A DNA stretch of 64,000 bases from Rhodosporidiobolus odoratus. Its lineage: Eukaryota > Basidiomycota > Microbotryomycetes > Sporidiobolales > Sporidiobolaceae. Numbering within the stretch: position 1 is the first letter of the stretch; every line of letters starts with the position of its first letter. A program made the translations under genes and the position numbers. Shown piece after piece: positions 33,831 through 47,037 of the stretch. The stretch is from NCBI GenBank assembly GCA_034387635.1, contig JAOANU010000004.1, forward strand, positions 1,116,001 through 1,180,000, written 5' to 3'. The notes beneath the pieces were generated by a model. It was not told the origin of the DNA and searched no databases. It was given only the letters and a program-made list of their open reading frames with translations.

Positions 33831-34905
33831 ATGTCTTCCAACTCCCTCAAGGTCAGGGCTACCGAGCTCCAGGGCAAGTCGAAGGACGCCCTCGTCAAGC
33901 AACTTGATGAGCTCAAGACCGAGCTCGTCTCCCTCCGTGTCCAGAAGGTCACCGGCGGCAACGCCTCCAAGCTCGCTCGCATGTGAGGCCAACTCTACCT
34001 TGTCTCGACGGCTGGGAACTACGGCGCGGGATGCGTCTCATGGTGCAATGAGGCAGGGTCGCGATCCGGGTGGGCATGGGCAGCTGGGCGCGACTGCTGG
34101 GCCAGGAATGCGTATTGAGCACGGAGGCCAATTTGGGCCATCGAGGGTCAAGGAGGGCATGTGGGCGCGGGGGAGGGCGTCGGGCGGCAGGGGCGGGGGA
34201 AATGCTGTCGGATCGAGGGTCATGGAGCCGCACGGGCGAGGTTGGCGAGGCGGGCGGGCCTTGCCTGTACCGGCCTTCAATATACCCTCTGCGCAAATGC
34301 TACCATGCTGGCGTTGCAGCACTCCGTCCTCGACCACGACGCTCCTCCGCACCAGTCGCGCCCCAGCATGTCGGTTCCGGCGAGCCCGGGTCGCAGTCCT
34401 CTGCCACCCTCCGCATCGGCAGCCGCCCCACTTGCATCTTCAACCTACTTTGGCCCCTAAACGTGGTAGCTGACCTGCCATTGCACATTGCTTCGTACAG
34501 CTCGACTGTCCGCAAGTCGATTGCCCGCGTCTTGACCGTCATCAACCACAAGACTCGCGCCAACCTCCGCGAGCTCTACAAGAACAAGAAGCTCCCCCTT
34601 GACCTCCGTGCCAAGAAGACCCGTGCCATCCGCCGCCGTCTCACCAAGGTGCGTCTCGCTCATTGATACCGCCTCTTGAACGGTCCTTCGGCCCGGGCAG
34701 GTTGAAGGCGTGGAGGCTGACCTTTACTCCGTCTCGACCGCGTCCTGTTCACCCTCCGCAGCACGAGCGCACCCAGACCACTGAGCGCCAGCGCAAGAAG
34801 GCCATCCACTTCCCCAAGAGGCAGTTCCTGTATGCCTCTCCGTCCTCCCGTCCCCTCTCCTATCTTCCCTACTGATAGCCCTCTTCCTGCAGCGTCAAGG
34901 CCTAA
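33831..34905 (+). CDS. RPL35: 60S ribosomal protein L35 (uL29)
   Basis: Large-subunit protein at the peptide exit tunnel. Four exons encode about 124 residues, the family length. The start at 33831 gives [20 protein letters not shown] and the exon ends GNASKLARI. It continues [40 protein letters not shown] with AIRRRLTK, then [20 protein letters not shown] and QFL-VKA-stop. Introns lie at 33983-34500 (518 nt), 34649-34761 and 34830-34892. The first is far longer than other introns in this window, and the last precedes a 13-nt terminal exon. The splice joins were checked by reading frame (AT|C TCG; AAG|CAC; CT|C GTC). Confidence 0.95.
33983..34500 (+). other. 518-nt first intron of RPL35
   Basis: Bounded by GTGAGG at 33983 and TACAG ending at 34500. 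It is G-rich in the first half (GGGCGCGGGGGAGGGCGTCG near 34163) and C-rich in the second. A search by eye for C/D-box (RUGAUGA/CUGA) signals found no convincing snoRNA. It may carry a transcriptional or splicing enhancer, which is inferred only from its length and its position in a highly expressed gene. Confidence 0.7.
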
Positions 34906-35534
34906 ATCAAGCCTTGGTGATCGGATTGACTGTAGAGGATCTGGGAAGGGTAGCGAGCACCCGCCCCGCATTGAGGGGGCCCACGTTGTTGACTTTAGGC
35001 TGGAAACCTCTTCCTGCTGTAGTTTCCTTTTTTCTGTCCCCCTTTTTTTTGGATGCAGAGAGGGTGAAAGGCTGAGGCGCAACAATGGGGATTGACATGA
35101 CTTCCTCTCTGCTTCGTCACTGCTTGCTGCTTGATCGGAGGAAGATGATCGAGTCGCTGTTTTTTCTTGTTCCCACTGCCTCTGCCTTCCCACGTTTGGT
35201 CCGCACCCATCACGTATAAAGCGAGACGCACAGCGGTGGCTTTCCCCTGACACGCGACAGAAGTGGCCGCCCGGGTACGAGACCACGCGCCCAAGACGGG
35301 AACAACAACGAGATAGATTTGCAAAAAGACGTATGCTGAAGAATTACTGCGAGTAAGTATAGGGACGATTATCGACACGAGTAAGGAGAAGAGAACGAGT
35401 GACATGGTATGTGAGTGGGAGGACGACAGGAAAAAAAACGGACAAGGAAGGTGGAGAGAGAGAGAGAGAACCGTCCATCAAGCGCCATTCACCTCAGCCA
35501 GAGCAGTCTCCCCCGCCGCCGAGCCCGCGACTTC
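34906..35534. other. Convergent intergenic region
   Basis: About 630 nt between RPL35 (+) and the disordered-protein gene (-). It contains a T-rich run near 35020-35050 and a GA dinucleotide repeat at about 35455-35470. No gene recognised. Confidence 0.5.
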
Positions 35535-37913
35535 TCATTCCTCTTGTGCAAGTGCCGACGAACTCGTCTTTCTCCCCCTTGCGATCCCTCGAATCCTCTC
35601 TTTTTCCTCCTTCTCAAAGCGACTGAGAAGGTCGTTCAACCCTCCTCCTCCGCCTCCAGACTTCGGTCCAGCGTTGCCTCCTCCAGCAAAGCGAGGCGAA
35701 GCAGTCGAGCGCGAGTGTGGAGGACGGTTGTTTTCCTTCTCTGTATCGCATGACTCGCCAGCCAGGGAAGACGAATGAGCGCTCTGGCTCCCGGCTGTGA
35801 GGGTTGTCCGGTCCGAAGGTAGGGAAGGTGGAGTGAGGCGAAACTCGACCGTAGGGCCCGAGGTGCCAGAGGTCGAGGTTCGGGCATCCCAGTCCACGGA
35901 TCGGATTGGGGGAGAGAAGCTGGCTCGGAAGGGGTCGTCCTCGACGGACATCATGGTGTTCGGAGAGATGACGATATCGCGCGAAGAGATGCCGCAACCG
36001 CCACTAGAGGATGCCGAGGAGCCAAAGATGAACCCGGGTAGAGTGGGTGAAGTGACCCGACTCGAGTTGTTGCTTGAAGAAGTGGAGGAAGAGAATAGGG
36101 ACCCGATTTTCTTTCCAAAGGTGAGTTTGGCAGGTTTGACGTAACCCGACGATGAGGTTGGAGCGTTCCGACGCGGCGCGGTGTATGATACGGCGGCAGC
36201 GGAGGAATTTGCGCTCGATCGAGACCCAGCCGACGGAGCGGGAGAGCTGGCACGATATTGTCGGGTAGAGGAGGATGCGCTGATAGAGGAGCCGCCGGAG
36301 AGTTCACGAGTACGTCCTGAGCCAGCAGGGCGGTACGGAGAGCTTTGAGGCGTCGTCGGGAAGGCGGCGAGTACTGGGGTGATGGGGAGACTTGAGGCGT
36401 GAGAGGTATGCGAGGTATGCGAGGCGTGCGAGGCGTGCGAAGTGGGAGACTCGGACCGGACGATGGTGAGGGGGGAAGCATCGTAAAGACGAGAATGACG
36501 GATAGCCTGCAATGCACGTACGTGAATGTCAGCCTGAGGACGCGGTGTAGAGACACAAGTGCTGCTTACCTCGACTTCCTCTCCTTCGCCTTCTTCCTCT
36601 TTCACCTTGTCCAGACTTCGTCCTACTCCATTGCTACTCGCAAGGGTATCAAGCACCCATTGACTAGTCTGTTGTCGTGCCAGTTCAAGAGTAGGCACAG
36701 TGACCGGTGCGAGCGGAGTCTCCTGCAACCCCCCATGCGAAGGGGAGACTTCCTCGACGGCATCGACAAACTGGGACAAACTGCTGTCGGACGACACGCT
36801 GCGAGCAATGTGCGCAGTATGAGTCGACGCGCGACTTGAGGTACGGCGAGTTGGCGGTGTCCGGGCAAGGTCGACAGGGAAGCCAAGGCCGACGTGCGCT
36901 CTCGACTCGTCGTCCACGCCGGAGACGCTGCAGGCATCAAAAACGTTCTCTTCGAGCGTCTCGAGTGATTCTCCGACGTCGCTGACGACGATGGAAGGGT
37001 TGTGTAGGCGCTGCGGAGCGGCTCGAGGTGGAGGAAAACGAAGGTTGTGGTGAGAAGGCACGTCGGGAAAAGATGGGAGGGAGATCTCGCTGCTGATCGA
37101 GGTGGAAGGCGTGAGCCCGCTCTCGATGGAGACGTCGCCTTCGCTCTCTCCGTCGCCGAGGAGCAGTACGTCGACGGGCGTATTGTCGTCAAAGATGGGA
37201 GATTGCCGTCGGGAAGAGATGGAGTCGGAAAGCAGGCCCGACCCGAGCGACTTCTTGACCGTGTCCGCCTCGAGCAAGGCGCGCTGGAAGGACGCTTCCT
37301 GGGCGAGGAGGGGAGATATCGGCAACGGCGGAAGGTCGGCCAAGTTCGGCGGAAACTTAGGTTTGAGCAGCTCGGCGTGAATACTCTTCCGCCTTCGGTC
37401 CCGAGCTTTTGTCGCCTGTCGATCCCGTCCCAGCTCGCCTCGTCGCTGAGCTCGCATCATGCGATCCAGCTCATCGCCGCCGCCGTCGTCGTCGTCGCTT
37501 CCCCCTCCGTCCCATGGCGCTCGAGAAATTCGCCTGTTGGCTACGCCTGCTCTGACTATTCCATCTGATTCGAGTTTGGCGCCGAGAGAGGGGAAGACGG
37601 GCTGAGCTACTGAAAGGTTGGATGCGATTGAAGCAAAAGAAGGGGAAAGAGTGATCTCTGGAGTGGTGGGGAGAGAAGGTGGGAGGGGAGTACCTCGAGC
37701 GCGTGCGAGGTATCGGGCGTGAGGCGACGTTGCAGGTGGAGGTGGAAAGGGAGCAGTGTTCAAGTATGGCGAGTTTGAAATCGAAGGAGAAGCGCGACGG
37801 TGAACGCGTGAAGGGAAGGGGCCCGTGGTGTTGGTGGACGTCGAACTGGATGCCGAAGCTTGTCGTGATCGTGAGGGAAAGACTGACGTACTAGACAAGG
37901 CTGGAGATGTCAT
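35535..37913 (-). CDS. Hypothetical long disordered Ser/Pro-rich protein
   Basis: A single open frame from MTSPALSSTSVFPSRSRQAS (37913) to ...SSSALAQEE (35535). It is likely interrupted by one in-frame 63-nt intron near 36508-36570 (GTAAGCAGC...GACATTC...TTGCAG), leaving about 771 residues. Features: Ser/Pro-rich N-terminus, an acidic DDDDGGGDELD patch with LDRMMRAQRRGELGRDRQAT and KARDRRRKSIHAELLKPKFP, then NVFDACSVSGVDDES. A short SHASH/TSH repeat lies near 36400-36440. KPAKLTFGKKIGSLFSSSTS and a Gly-rich segment followed by LNDLLSRFEKEEKERIRGIA form the C-terminus. No known domain is recognised. The composition suggests a phosphorylated scaffold or cortical protein, which is inference only. 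Confidence 0.65.
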   Translation of the reverse strand: MTSPALSSTSVFPSRSRQASASSSTSTNTTGPFPSRVHRRASPSISNSPYLNTAPFPPPPATSPHARYLARARGTPLPPSLPTTPEITLSPSFASIASNLSVAQPVFPSLGAKLESDGIVRAGVANRRISRAPWDGGGSDDDDGGGDELDRMMRAQRRGELGRDRQATKARDRRRKSIHAELLKPKFPPNLADLPPLPISPLLAQEASFQRALLEADTVKKSLGSGLLSDSISSRRQSPIFDDNTPVDVLLLGDGESEGDVSIESGLTPSTSISSEISLPSFPDVPSHHNLRFPPPRAAPQRLHNPSIVVSDVGESLETLEENVFDACSVSGVDDESRAHVGLGFPVDLARTPPTRRTSSRASTHTAHIARSVSSDSSLSQFVDAVEEVSPSHGGLQETPLAPVTVPTLELARQQTSQWVLDTLASSNGVGRSLDKVKEEEGEGEEVEVSSTCVSTPRPQADIHVRALQAIRHSRLYDASPLTIVRSESPTSHASHASHTSHTSHASSLPITPVLAAFPTTPQSSPYRPAGSGRTRELSGGSSISASSSTRQYRASSPAPSAGSRSSANSSAAAVSYTAPRRNAPTSSSGYVKPAKLTFGKKIGSLFSSSTSSSNNSSRVTSPTLPGFIFGSSASSSGGCGISSRDIVISPNTMMSVEDDPFRASFSPPIRSVDWDARTSTSGTSGPTVEFRLTPPSLPSDRTTLTAGSQSAHSSSLAGESCDTEKENNRPPHSRSTASPRFAGGGNAGPKSGGGGGGLNDLLSRFEKEEKERIRGIARGRKTSSSALAQEE
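36396..36440. repeat. Imperfect 9-bp tandem repeat encoding SHA/SHT units
   Basis: The units GTATGCGAG, GTATGCGAG, GCGTGCGAG, GCGTGCGAA run in tandem inside the disordered-protein gene and encode a His/Ser/Ala/Thr repeat. Only a handful of units are present, and the repeat sits in frame. Confidence 0.75.
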
Positions 37914-38420
37914 TGTGCAGGTTCATCTGCACACAGAGAGGAGAAGGGAGAGTATGTACTAATGAAGAGGGATGAGACTGGTGAAAATTTTTGAAGATCG
38001 CCCCGGTCGCGGTTATGAAATCCTCGGATCTCGTCTGTCTCTTCCCGCTCCGTCTTCTCCTTCACACCCCATCACTCTCACCGCCTCTCGCAACCGCTCA
38101 CTCTCTTCTTCTCCCCGAGTCCTTTCCCGCAGCGCCGACAAGGACTCCGGCCATCTCGTCGCCGTGTCCGGCCTCTCCCCGCCATCTTCCTCTGTGCATA
38201 CGGGTTCAGGCCCGTTTGGACAAATGGCGGGTTCGCGGACGCTTGGCTGCTACATACATACAGAGGGAGGGCTGGACTGCTCAGTCAGTAGACGACCTCG
38301 CTGGCTCCTCGCTTGTTGCCTTCGCTTCTCTCTTTCTTCCCTTCCTCCATCTGCTTCAACCGCGTCTGCATCGCATCGTCGCATCTTTTCCCGTCCTCGA
38401 TCGGACTCCTCCTCTACAAC
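37914..38420. other. Divergent promoter between the disordered-protein gene and GH16 copy 2
   Basis: About 500 nt, CT-rich towards the GH16 start (for example TCGCTTCTCTCTTTCTTCCC near 38325). No other gene recognised. Confidence 0.5.
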
Positions 38421-40469
38421 ATGATCGCAACGCTCCTGCTCCCGACACTTCTAGCTGCTGCCTCCGCCGTCTCAGCCGCCGCCATCTCCGGATCAAAATT
38501 CGACGAACGAGCCACCCACTCGTGTGCTGTAACAGCGGACTGCGCCAAGATCGGCTACACTCTCCCCTCGAACTCACACTATCTGTGTGTGAGGAAGACG
38601 AAGAAGTGTGGCTGGGGTGTGTCTTATCCTTTCATGCCAGTTGTCGAAGCGAAGGCTGACTTTTCTTCTTCCTCCTGTAGCCTGCAACTCCAACTTTGTT
38701 TCGAGAGGCTCACGCTGCGTCAAGTCCAGCAAGTCTAAATCTTCCAGCAAGTCCTCCAGCAAACCCACTAGCAAACCCTCCGCTACGTCGTCAGCAACCA
38801 GAGCTGTAAACCCGAAAGTCACGACCAGCGCTGCGATTCCCATCACAGGATTCCCTGGTTCCCTCAACTCGCCCGCTTCCTCATCTTCAACATCATCCTC
38901 CGCATCACCAGCAGGAGCGACTGCCCCCGCCGCGACGCCTGTCCTGAAAAAAGAGTATTCAGGCGCAAACTTCTTCAACGGGTTCTGGTTCCTCAACCAG
39001 ACTGACCCTACGAATGGCATGGTGCGCATATTCACTCTCTCTGTCCTGTCCTGCTACAAACTCTGAAGAACCTTCGCCCCGCAGGTCAAGTACGCTCGAC
39101 CTCGTCTCCCCTTCCGTTCTGCCTCAACGACTGACTCTCAGTCCATTCTTCACGTATCGCAGCTACGTCAACTCTGACTACGCCTACAACGATGGCCTCG
39201 CCTCCATCTCGCCATCGGGCACCGCAATCCTCAGCATCGACCGCACCACCGAACTCCAGCCAGGAGAGCACCGCGACAGCGTTCGCATCTCGTCGTACGA
39301 CACGTTCGACGCCGGGAACCTGCTCATCTTCGATGTGAAGCACGTCCCGGTCGGCTGCAGTGCTTGGCCCGCGATTTGGATGTTCAACTACCCCTGTCCG
39401 TTTCTCGCCTACTTGGCTCGCTCACCCTTCCTCTACGCGCTGTGACTGACGCGAAAGTTACGCGACTCGCAGGGCCTGACTATGGTGAGATTGACATCTA
39501 CGAGGGCGTCAACAACCGTGCCTTTAACCAAATGACTCTGCGTGCGTTCCATCCCTTCATCTCTCCATTCTCATCCTCGCTCAACCTCCGTCGAGCGCCT
39601 CACTGACCTCTCTTCGCTTCTCAGATACCTCGAACGGCTGTACCCGCAATCCCAACATCCCTCAAAGCGGCAGCGTGGATGCTGCCTGGGCCTCGAACAA
39701 CTGCTACGCCTACTCCAGTACCTACGGTTGCCAGGTTATGGACTGGGATCCGAAGAGTTACGGTGCGGGCTTCAACGCAGCGGGTGGTGGTGTATGGGCT
39801 GTTATGTTCGCTGAGACTGGGTGCGTTCATGCTCCTTTCTTGCCTTCTTTCTCGCTTCCTAGCTGCTTGCTCCCTCACCCCACAAGCGGCTGCTGATGGA
39901 TGTTCGCCTTCGTTGCAGCATCTCCATGTGGCGCTGGAGCCGTTCTGCCATCCCCTCCGACGTGACCACGGGAGCACCGAGGTGGAAGACTTGGGGGATT
40001 CCTGTCGCCGCTTTCGACGGGTCGACTTGCGACACGAGGACCTTCTTCAAGAAGCAGATGATCACCTTTGTGCGTTTTTTCCGTCCTTGCTTTCCTTTCC
40101 CGACAAGGGGCTGACTTGTCCTCTTTGCTCGGTCGCTTACAGGACATCACGTTCGTTGCCTGCCTCCTCTGCGGTCTCGAGCTTAATCCAATATGTGCTG
40201 ACCTCTCGTATGTCATCTGTGCAGTACCTGCGGTGACTGGGCCGGCCTCGACTCTGTCTGGCAAGATCCCCTCCAGTCTGGTTCGACTTGCTACCCCAAG
40301 TACAAGAACTGCGCCGCGGCTGTGCAAGATCCGTCGGCCTTTTCGGAGGCTTACTTCGAGATCAATTCGATCAAGGGTGCGGCCCACCACCTGCTTCACT
40401 CCCCCTCAGCTCTGAGTATGACAAGCTGACGAATTACGGTTCTTTGGCATCGCAGTTTTCTCCGTCTAG
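38421..40469 (+). CDS. Secreted glycoside hydrolase family 16 protein, copy 2, with one cysteine-rich module
   Basis: Paralogue of the minus-strand GH16 gene at 16.4-18.8 kb. Start MIATLLLPTLLAAASAVSAA is a signal peptide. A single module (CAVTADCAKIGYTLPSNSHY ... KKCGW-ACNSNFVSRGSRCV) is split by an intron at the same codon phase as in the other copies. A Ser/Lys linker leads to the catalytic domain: YSGANFFNGFWFLNQTDPTN, VPVGCSAWPAIWMFNYP, GPDYGEIDIYEG (catalytic ExDxxE), DWDPKSYGAGFNAAGGGVWA, IPSDVTTGAPRWKTWGIPVA and TCGDWAGLDSVWQDPLQSGS, ending NSIK-VFSV at 40469 on a terminal microexon. About nine introns. It lacks two of the three N-terminal modules of copies 1 and 3, so substrate anchoring may differ. 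Confidence 0.88.
39478..39666 (+). repeat. 189-nt block identical to GH16 copy 1, exon plus complete intron (member B)
   Basis: The same sequence as the reverse complement of 17253-17441. The two copies face opposite ways, about 22 kb apart. The identical block holds the catalytic Glu/Asp codons and one full intron. Confidence 0.95.
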
Positions 40470-41115
40470 ATAATTACTTCACTCTCCACTATCCCTTGTC
40501 TAGTTATGTTCCGCATCTTTCGCATTCTGTTGGGTTGTTAATGGGCTAAGGGCATATAGGATTGTTGTGCGCAGTGTTTTTCGTTCTCGCAATGCACGGT
40601 TCTTTCTCATACTCGGACATTTTCCCTCGCCCCCAAGAGGGGAGGATCGTCTCTGCAAGCACGCTCCGTAAACGCTGTCAGCCGTCGCCTAGTACTTGAT
40701 ACTGAGCTACAGGTCTCGACTGGCGATGCAGGGAAAAGAAAAGTGAGAAGGCCATATCGGCAAAACACGCCTTGGCCTTCGCCACTATCGCGCTCTCCAG
40801 ACGTCTGACAGACTGACGTGGCATTGGCCGACTCGCAATCAGTGCATTTACAGACTTGCCCGTCGCGGTAAAAGGGGAATTGGGAGCTTTGTCTCGAGAG
40901 GGAGCGAGATCACGGCGGATGGCTGTTGGACGGCACCGGGAATCGATTCGATGGCGCTCGACATGTAACAGCGGATAGAGGCAGGGCGAGAGAAGAACAG
41001 TAACATACTGCAGGATCAAAGTTCCCATCACGCGCGCGAACGGCTCGAGCGGGTCTAGAGTGAGACGCGACTCAACGCGCGCAATCCGTACGCCGTTACC
41101 GGGATCTCGCTGTTT
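40470..41115. other. Intergenic region between GH16 copy 2 and GT90 copy 2
   Basis: About 650 nt, containing the GH16 3' flank and the GT90 promoter, both transcribed to the right. No gene-like frame recognised. Confidence 0.5.
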
Positions 41116-43839
41116 TTGCTCATCCTCTCACTACTCTCATCCAGTATCTGTACTGTCTACACACTGTCATACACAGCCAAACTGTCGCCTCTAATCCCAC
41201 ACACCTTCTCTCGGTCCTCTCCTCCGTTCCCTATATCGGGTCCTCCCTCTCCCGCTTCATCAACCTCAGCACACTCGCAATCTCCCTCGCAAGAGGACAG
41301 CTTCGAACTGGCGCACCAATCAAGACGCAGGTTCGGCAAGGGAATGCCCAATTCAGACCCGGACTCGCTTCCCTTCGCCTACGAGCCTGACACCCCCATG
41401 ATCGGAGCAACCGGACGGCACCCAAGACGACGAGGCGCTTCCAATTCCTCTCAAGATGGGGCATCCGGTGGATTGCTCAAGCGACCACGCTTCGTTGGAT
41501 CCCTTCTACTGGCCGCTCTCGTCACCCTCGTCCTCCTCCCCGACGGCAATCGTTCTCGAGCCCATTCAGCCCTCACTAAAGCGGGCGTACCCCTTCCCGA
41601 CGAACTCCCAGACCGGCTACAAGGCTTCATCGACTACATCAACTGGGACGACGGTCGGAACGACCTTCGATACGTCCCACCTCCAGACCCCGAGGTTGAA
41701 GAAGAAGACTTTGGACTTCCCGACGGCGACCGCGAGTCACCGCACGAGTTTCACCCGAACGGGCAGATGTACGTCGAGCCGCTGTCGACCTTCGATGAGC
41801 CTTTGACGCCGCATCCAATTTTGACGCTGGTGAAACGAGCGGAGGACGATTGGAATCGGAAAGTGAGGAAGCAGAGTAAGACGTTGAAGGAAGCGGTGCA
41901 GGAGTACAGGAGGAGGTACAGGCGGAATCCTCCGAGAGGGTTTGAGAAGTGGTGGGTTTATGCCAAGGCAAACCGGGTCATCCTCGTTGACGAGTATGAT
42001 CAGATTCAGAAGGACCTGGAGCCTTTCTGGGCGTTGTACGTTTCGTATCTCCCTCTATCCTTGGCTTGCCGCGTTCTTCTCATACTGATATCGATGATCT
42101 CACCCAGGGAACCGGGAGACCTGGCGCACCGCATGCGGGTCATGGAAGAACGCGCCGAGACCTTCACCGTCCAGGTTGCCGACGGCAAGGTGGAGGAGGT
42201 GGGAGAGCAGGCTTTCCTGCGTCGGGCGAAGGACCTGGGAGACCTGGTCGGGAGGTTCAGCGCGCATGTGCCAGATGTGAACCTCACCTTCACGAGGCAC
42301 GATCAGCCGGCATGTCAGTTGGATTGGTTCGCGAAGGAAAAGATGACCGAGTTGGCACAGCAGGGAGAATGTGAGCGCCTTTCCTCGTCGCCTTTGCTAC
42401 GTGAACAAGCTCATCGTTGTTTGCCGCATTCAGTCTGGGGACCTTCCGAATTCCTCGCTTCGGGCGATCCGAAACTCTCGAACTGGGCCGTCGGCTGCCC
42501 TCCCGACTCCCCTCTGCGTCAACTCGAAGCTCTCGTCCTCGACAAGCTAGACGAGGAGGAGGAGGAAGTCACGCCGACTGCTGAAGAGCTCCGGGCCAAG
42601 TACAAGGACGCCTACAAAGCCGACGAACTCGCCCCGAAGCGATCCTACATCTATGACCACCAAGCCGCGATGGACATCTGCCAACACCCGGAAATCATGC
42701 CTCTGCACGGGTTCACCTCGACCGTCGGAACCGACCCCGGCCCCCTCGTCCCCCTCTTCACCTTTGCCAAGACGAACATTCACTCCGACATCCTCGTTAC
42801 GCCTCTCGAACAGTACTCGGACACGTATATCGGCTACGACCCCGATTGGGAGAAGAAGGAAAATAACAAGCTCCTTTGGCGCGGTTCGACGACCGGTATC
42901 GACTTTTACGTCACGAACGACTGGAAGAACTCGCAGAGGGCTAGGTTGCACTTTGCGGCGAACGAGAAGGATGGGACGAAGAGCGTTCTTTATGCGGAAG
43001 GAGAGGGGGCGGTTGACGAGAAGACGTTCAACACGAATGGGTTGAATCGGGCGTTTATGGACGTTTCGTTCGCTGGAGGACCGGTGCAATGTGACCCGCC
43101 GACGTGCGAGATCATGAACCAATTGATTGACTTCAAGGGTACCATGGGGTTGAACGATGCCTACCAGGTGCGCTTTCTCGTCTTGTTCGACTGAGTTGCT
43201 TCTACCTGCCACCGGGTGCTGACTTGGCTTTGCCTCTTTGTGCAGTACAAGTACCTTATGGACGTTGATGGTAACGGCTGGTCGGGTCGCTTCCACCGTC
43301 TCATGTCAATGAAGGCCTGCGTTCTCAAGTATGTCTCCCTTTTGCTTGACTTCTTCTTCCTCCTACTCACCCTCTCCTCCTGCGCAGGTCGACCCTCTTC
43401 CCCGAATGGTACAGCGATCGCATCCAGCCTTGGCTGCAGTGCGTACCTTCTCTCGGCCTAGCGTCTTTTCTTGCCCTGATTCGTCTTCTCCCCCTAGCTA
43501 CGTTCCCGTCAAGGTCGACTACTCGGACCTGTACGACATCATGACCTTCTTCCGCGGTACACCGGATGGTCTCGGCGCACACGAAGAGTTGGCGAAAAAG
43601 ATCGGTATCGCCGGGAAGAACTGGGCGAGGGACCATTGGCGGAAGCAGGACATGGCCGCGTACATGTGTACGTTGCCCGCTTCTTCCTTCCTGTCCTCTG
43701 TCTTTCTATTTGTCGCAACAGCAGACTGACCATTCGCACGCATATGATGCAGTCCGACTCATCCTCGAATGGGCTCGCCTGATTCACCGGAACGACGAAG
43801 ATCACCAGAACCTCGACTTTGACCTCTGGGACAACTAGA
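41116..43839 (+). CDS. Glycosyltransferase family 90 (CAP10-domain) type II membrane protein, copy 2
   Basis: Second CAP10/GT90 transferase, diverged from the copy at 21-24 kb. One membrane segment (RFVGSLLLAALVTLVLLPD) follows a basic cytoplasmic tail. The stem has LKEAVQEYRRRYRRNPPRGF and VILVDEYDQIQKDLEPFWAL, the same arrangement as copy 1. The catalytic region shows LSNWAVGCPPDSP, YIYDHQAAMDICQHPEIMPL with HGFTSTVG, FAKTNIHSDILVTPLEQYSD, NNKLLWRGSTTGIDF, RARLHFAANE, YLMDVDGNGWSGRFHRLMSM and VDYSDLYDIMTFFRGTPDGL, ending LDFDLWDN. Introns at about 42036-42108, 42371-42433, 43169-43245, 43329-43387 and two further ones. The ATG at 41116 is in frame, but the ATG at 41344 (MPNSDPDSLPFAYEPDTPM) is an equally credible start. 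GT90 enzymes act in the Golgi on polysaccharide or O-glycans; the sugar is unknown. Confidence 0.87.
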
Positions 43840-44672
43840 ATACGACACGCTTCCCCATCGCCCTTTCATTGCCGCAGGGTCACGCACATCGCGCCTGTAC
43901 AACAGCCGTCTTTTCCTCCCCCTTTTTCGTCTCTCACCCCCGTGCAACGCTCCTCGCAGACACTCTTCTCACGCCAAACACTCGTCCTATCCGCCTCCCC
44001 CTTGCAGTGCATCCCTCCCGCCCCGCGTCTCTACCTGTCTTCATCCTCGCCGCATCTTCTCCTTCTTTTCGAGAGTCATACGTTACAACCAGCTTCTCAC
44101 GCCTATCGCGCCATAACCCTACACCACTCCCTCTTCACTGCACCCTTCCTTCGTCTCACATGGATCCCCGGATAGAGCTACCCATTCCTTCCTTTTCACG
44201 TTGTATTTTCCTCTGGTTCCCGCCGGGTCTTTCCTTCCCGTTCTCCTCTTCTCGCATACATAGCTGTGGTACCTTGTTTGTGTCGTCTGCAGTATACCCT
44301 CGTCCGGACGTCTTCCTCCCCGTCTTGTTCGGCATGCAGAGGTGTAAGATCGAGGCTGAGAGTGTTCGCGTTCATCTGCTGCGAGAAGCTCCCTTTCCGT
44401 TGGGCAAGACACCGCCTTTTCATCATAGACGTCTACCTTGCACATGGAACAGTCCGAAAAAGAGCAAATGGGCCAAAGGAATGGGGGAACAACTACGGGT
44501 GACAGCACTGCTATGTCGAGGGGAGACAGAGGAAAGAGGAAAAAAGAGTGTATGAGACCGAGGAGAGCGAACAGCGCTTAGAGCCTATAGGAAGAGCACA
44601 GACGGATATGTAAGTGCTTTGAAGGTGTCTGACGAGAGAAGGCAAGGGAGGAACTAAGTGAGAGGAAAAGGC
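43840..44672. other. Convergent intergenic region
   Basis: About 830 nt between GT90 copy 2 (+) and UDP-galactopyranose mutase (-). Plus-strand frames here are open by composition (CT-rich) but not gene-like. If the mutase stop is bypassed by splicing (see findings), its last exon would lie at the right edge. Confidence 0.45.

Positions 44673-47037
<2,365 letters not shown>

Noticed and set aside
33983..34500. Possible intron-encoded snoRNA in RPL35
   Set aside because: No paired C box (RUGAUGA) and D box (CUGA) with closing stem could be found by eye, and no convincing H/ACA fold was seen.
43869..44555. 228-codon plus-strand frame downstream of GT90 copy 2
   Set aside because: Composition is driven by a CT-rich 3' region, there is no recognisable domain, and it sits between two convergent gene ends.
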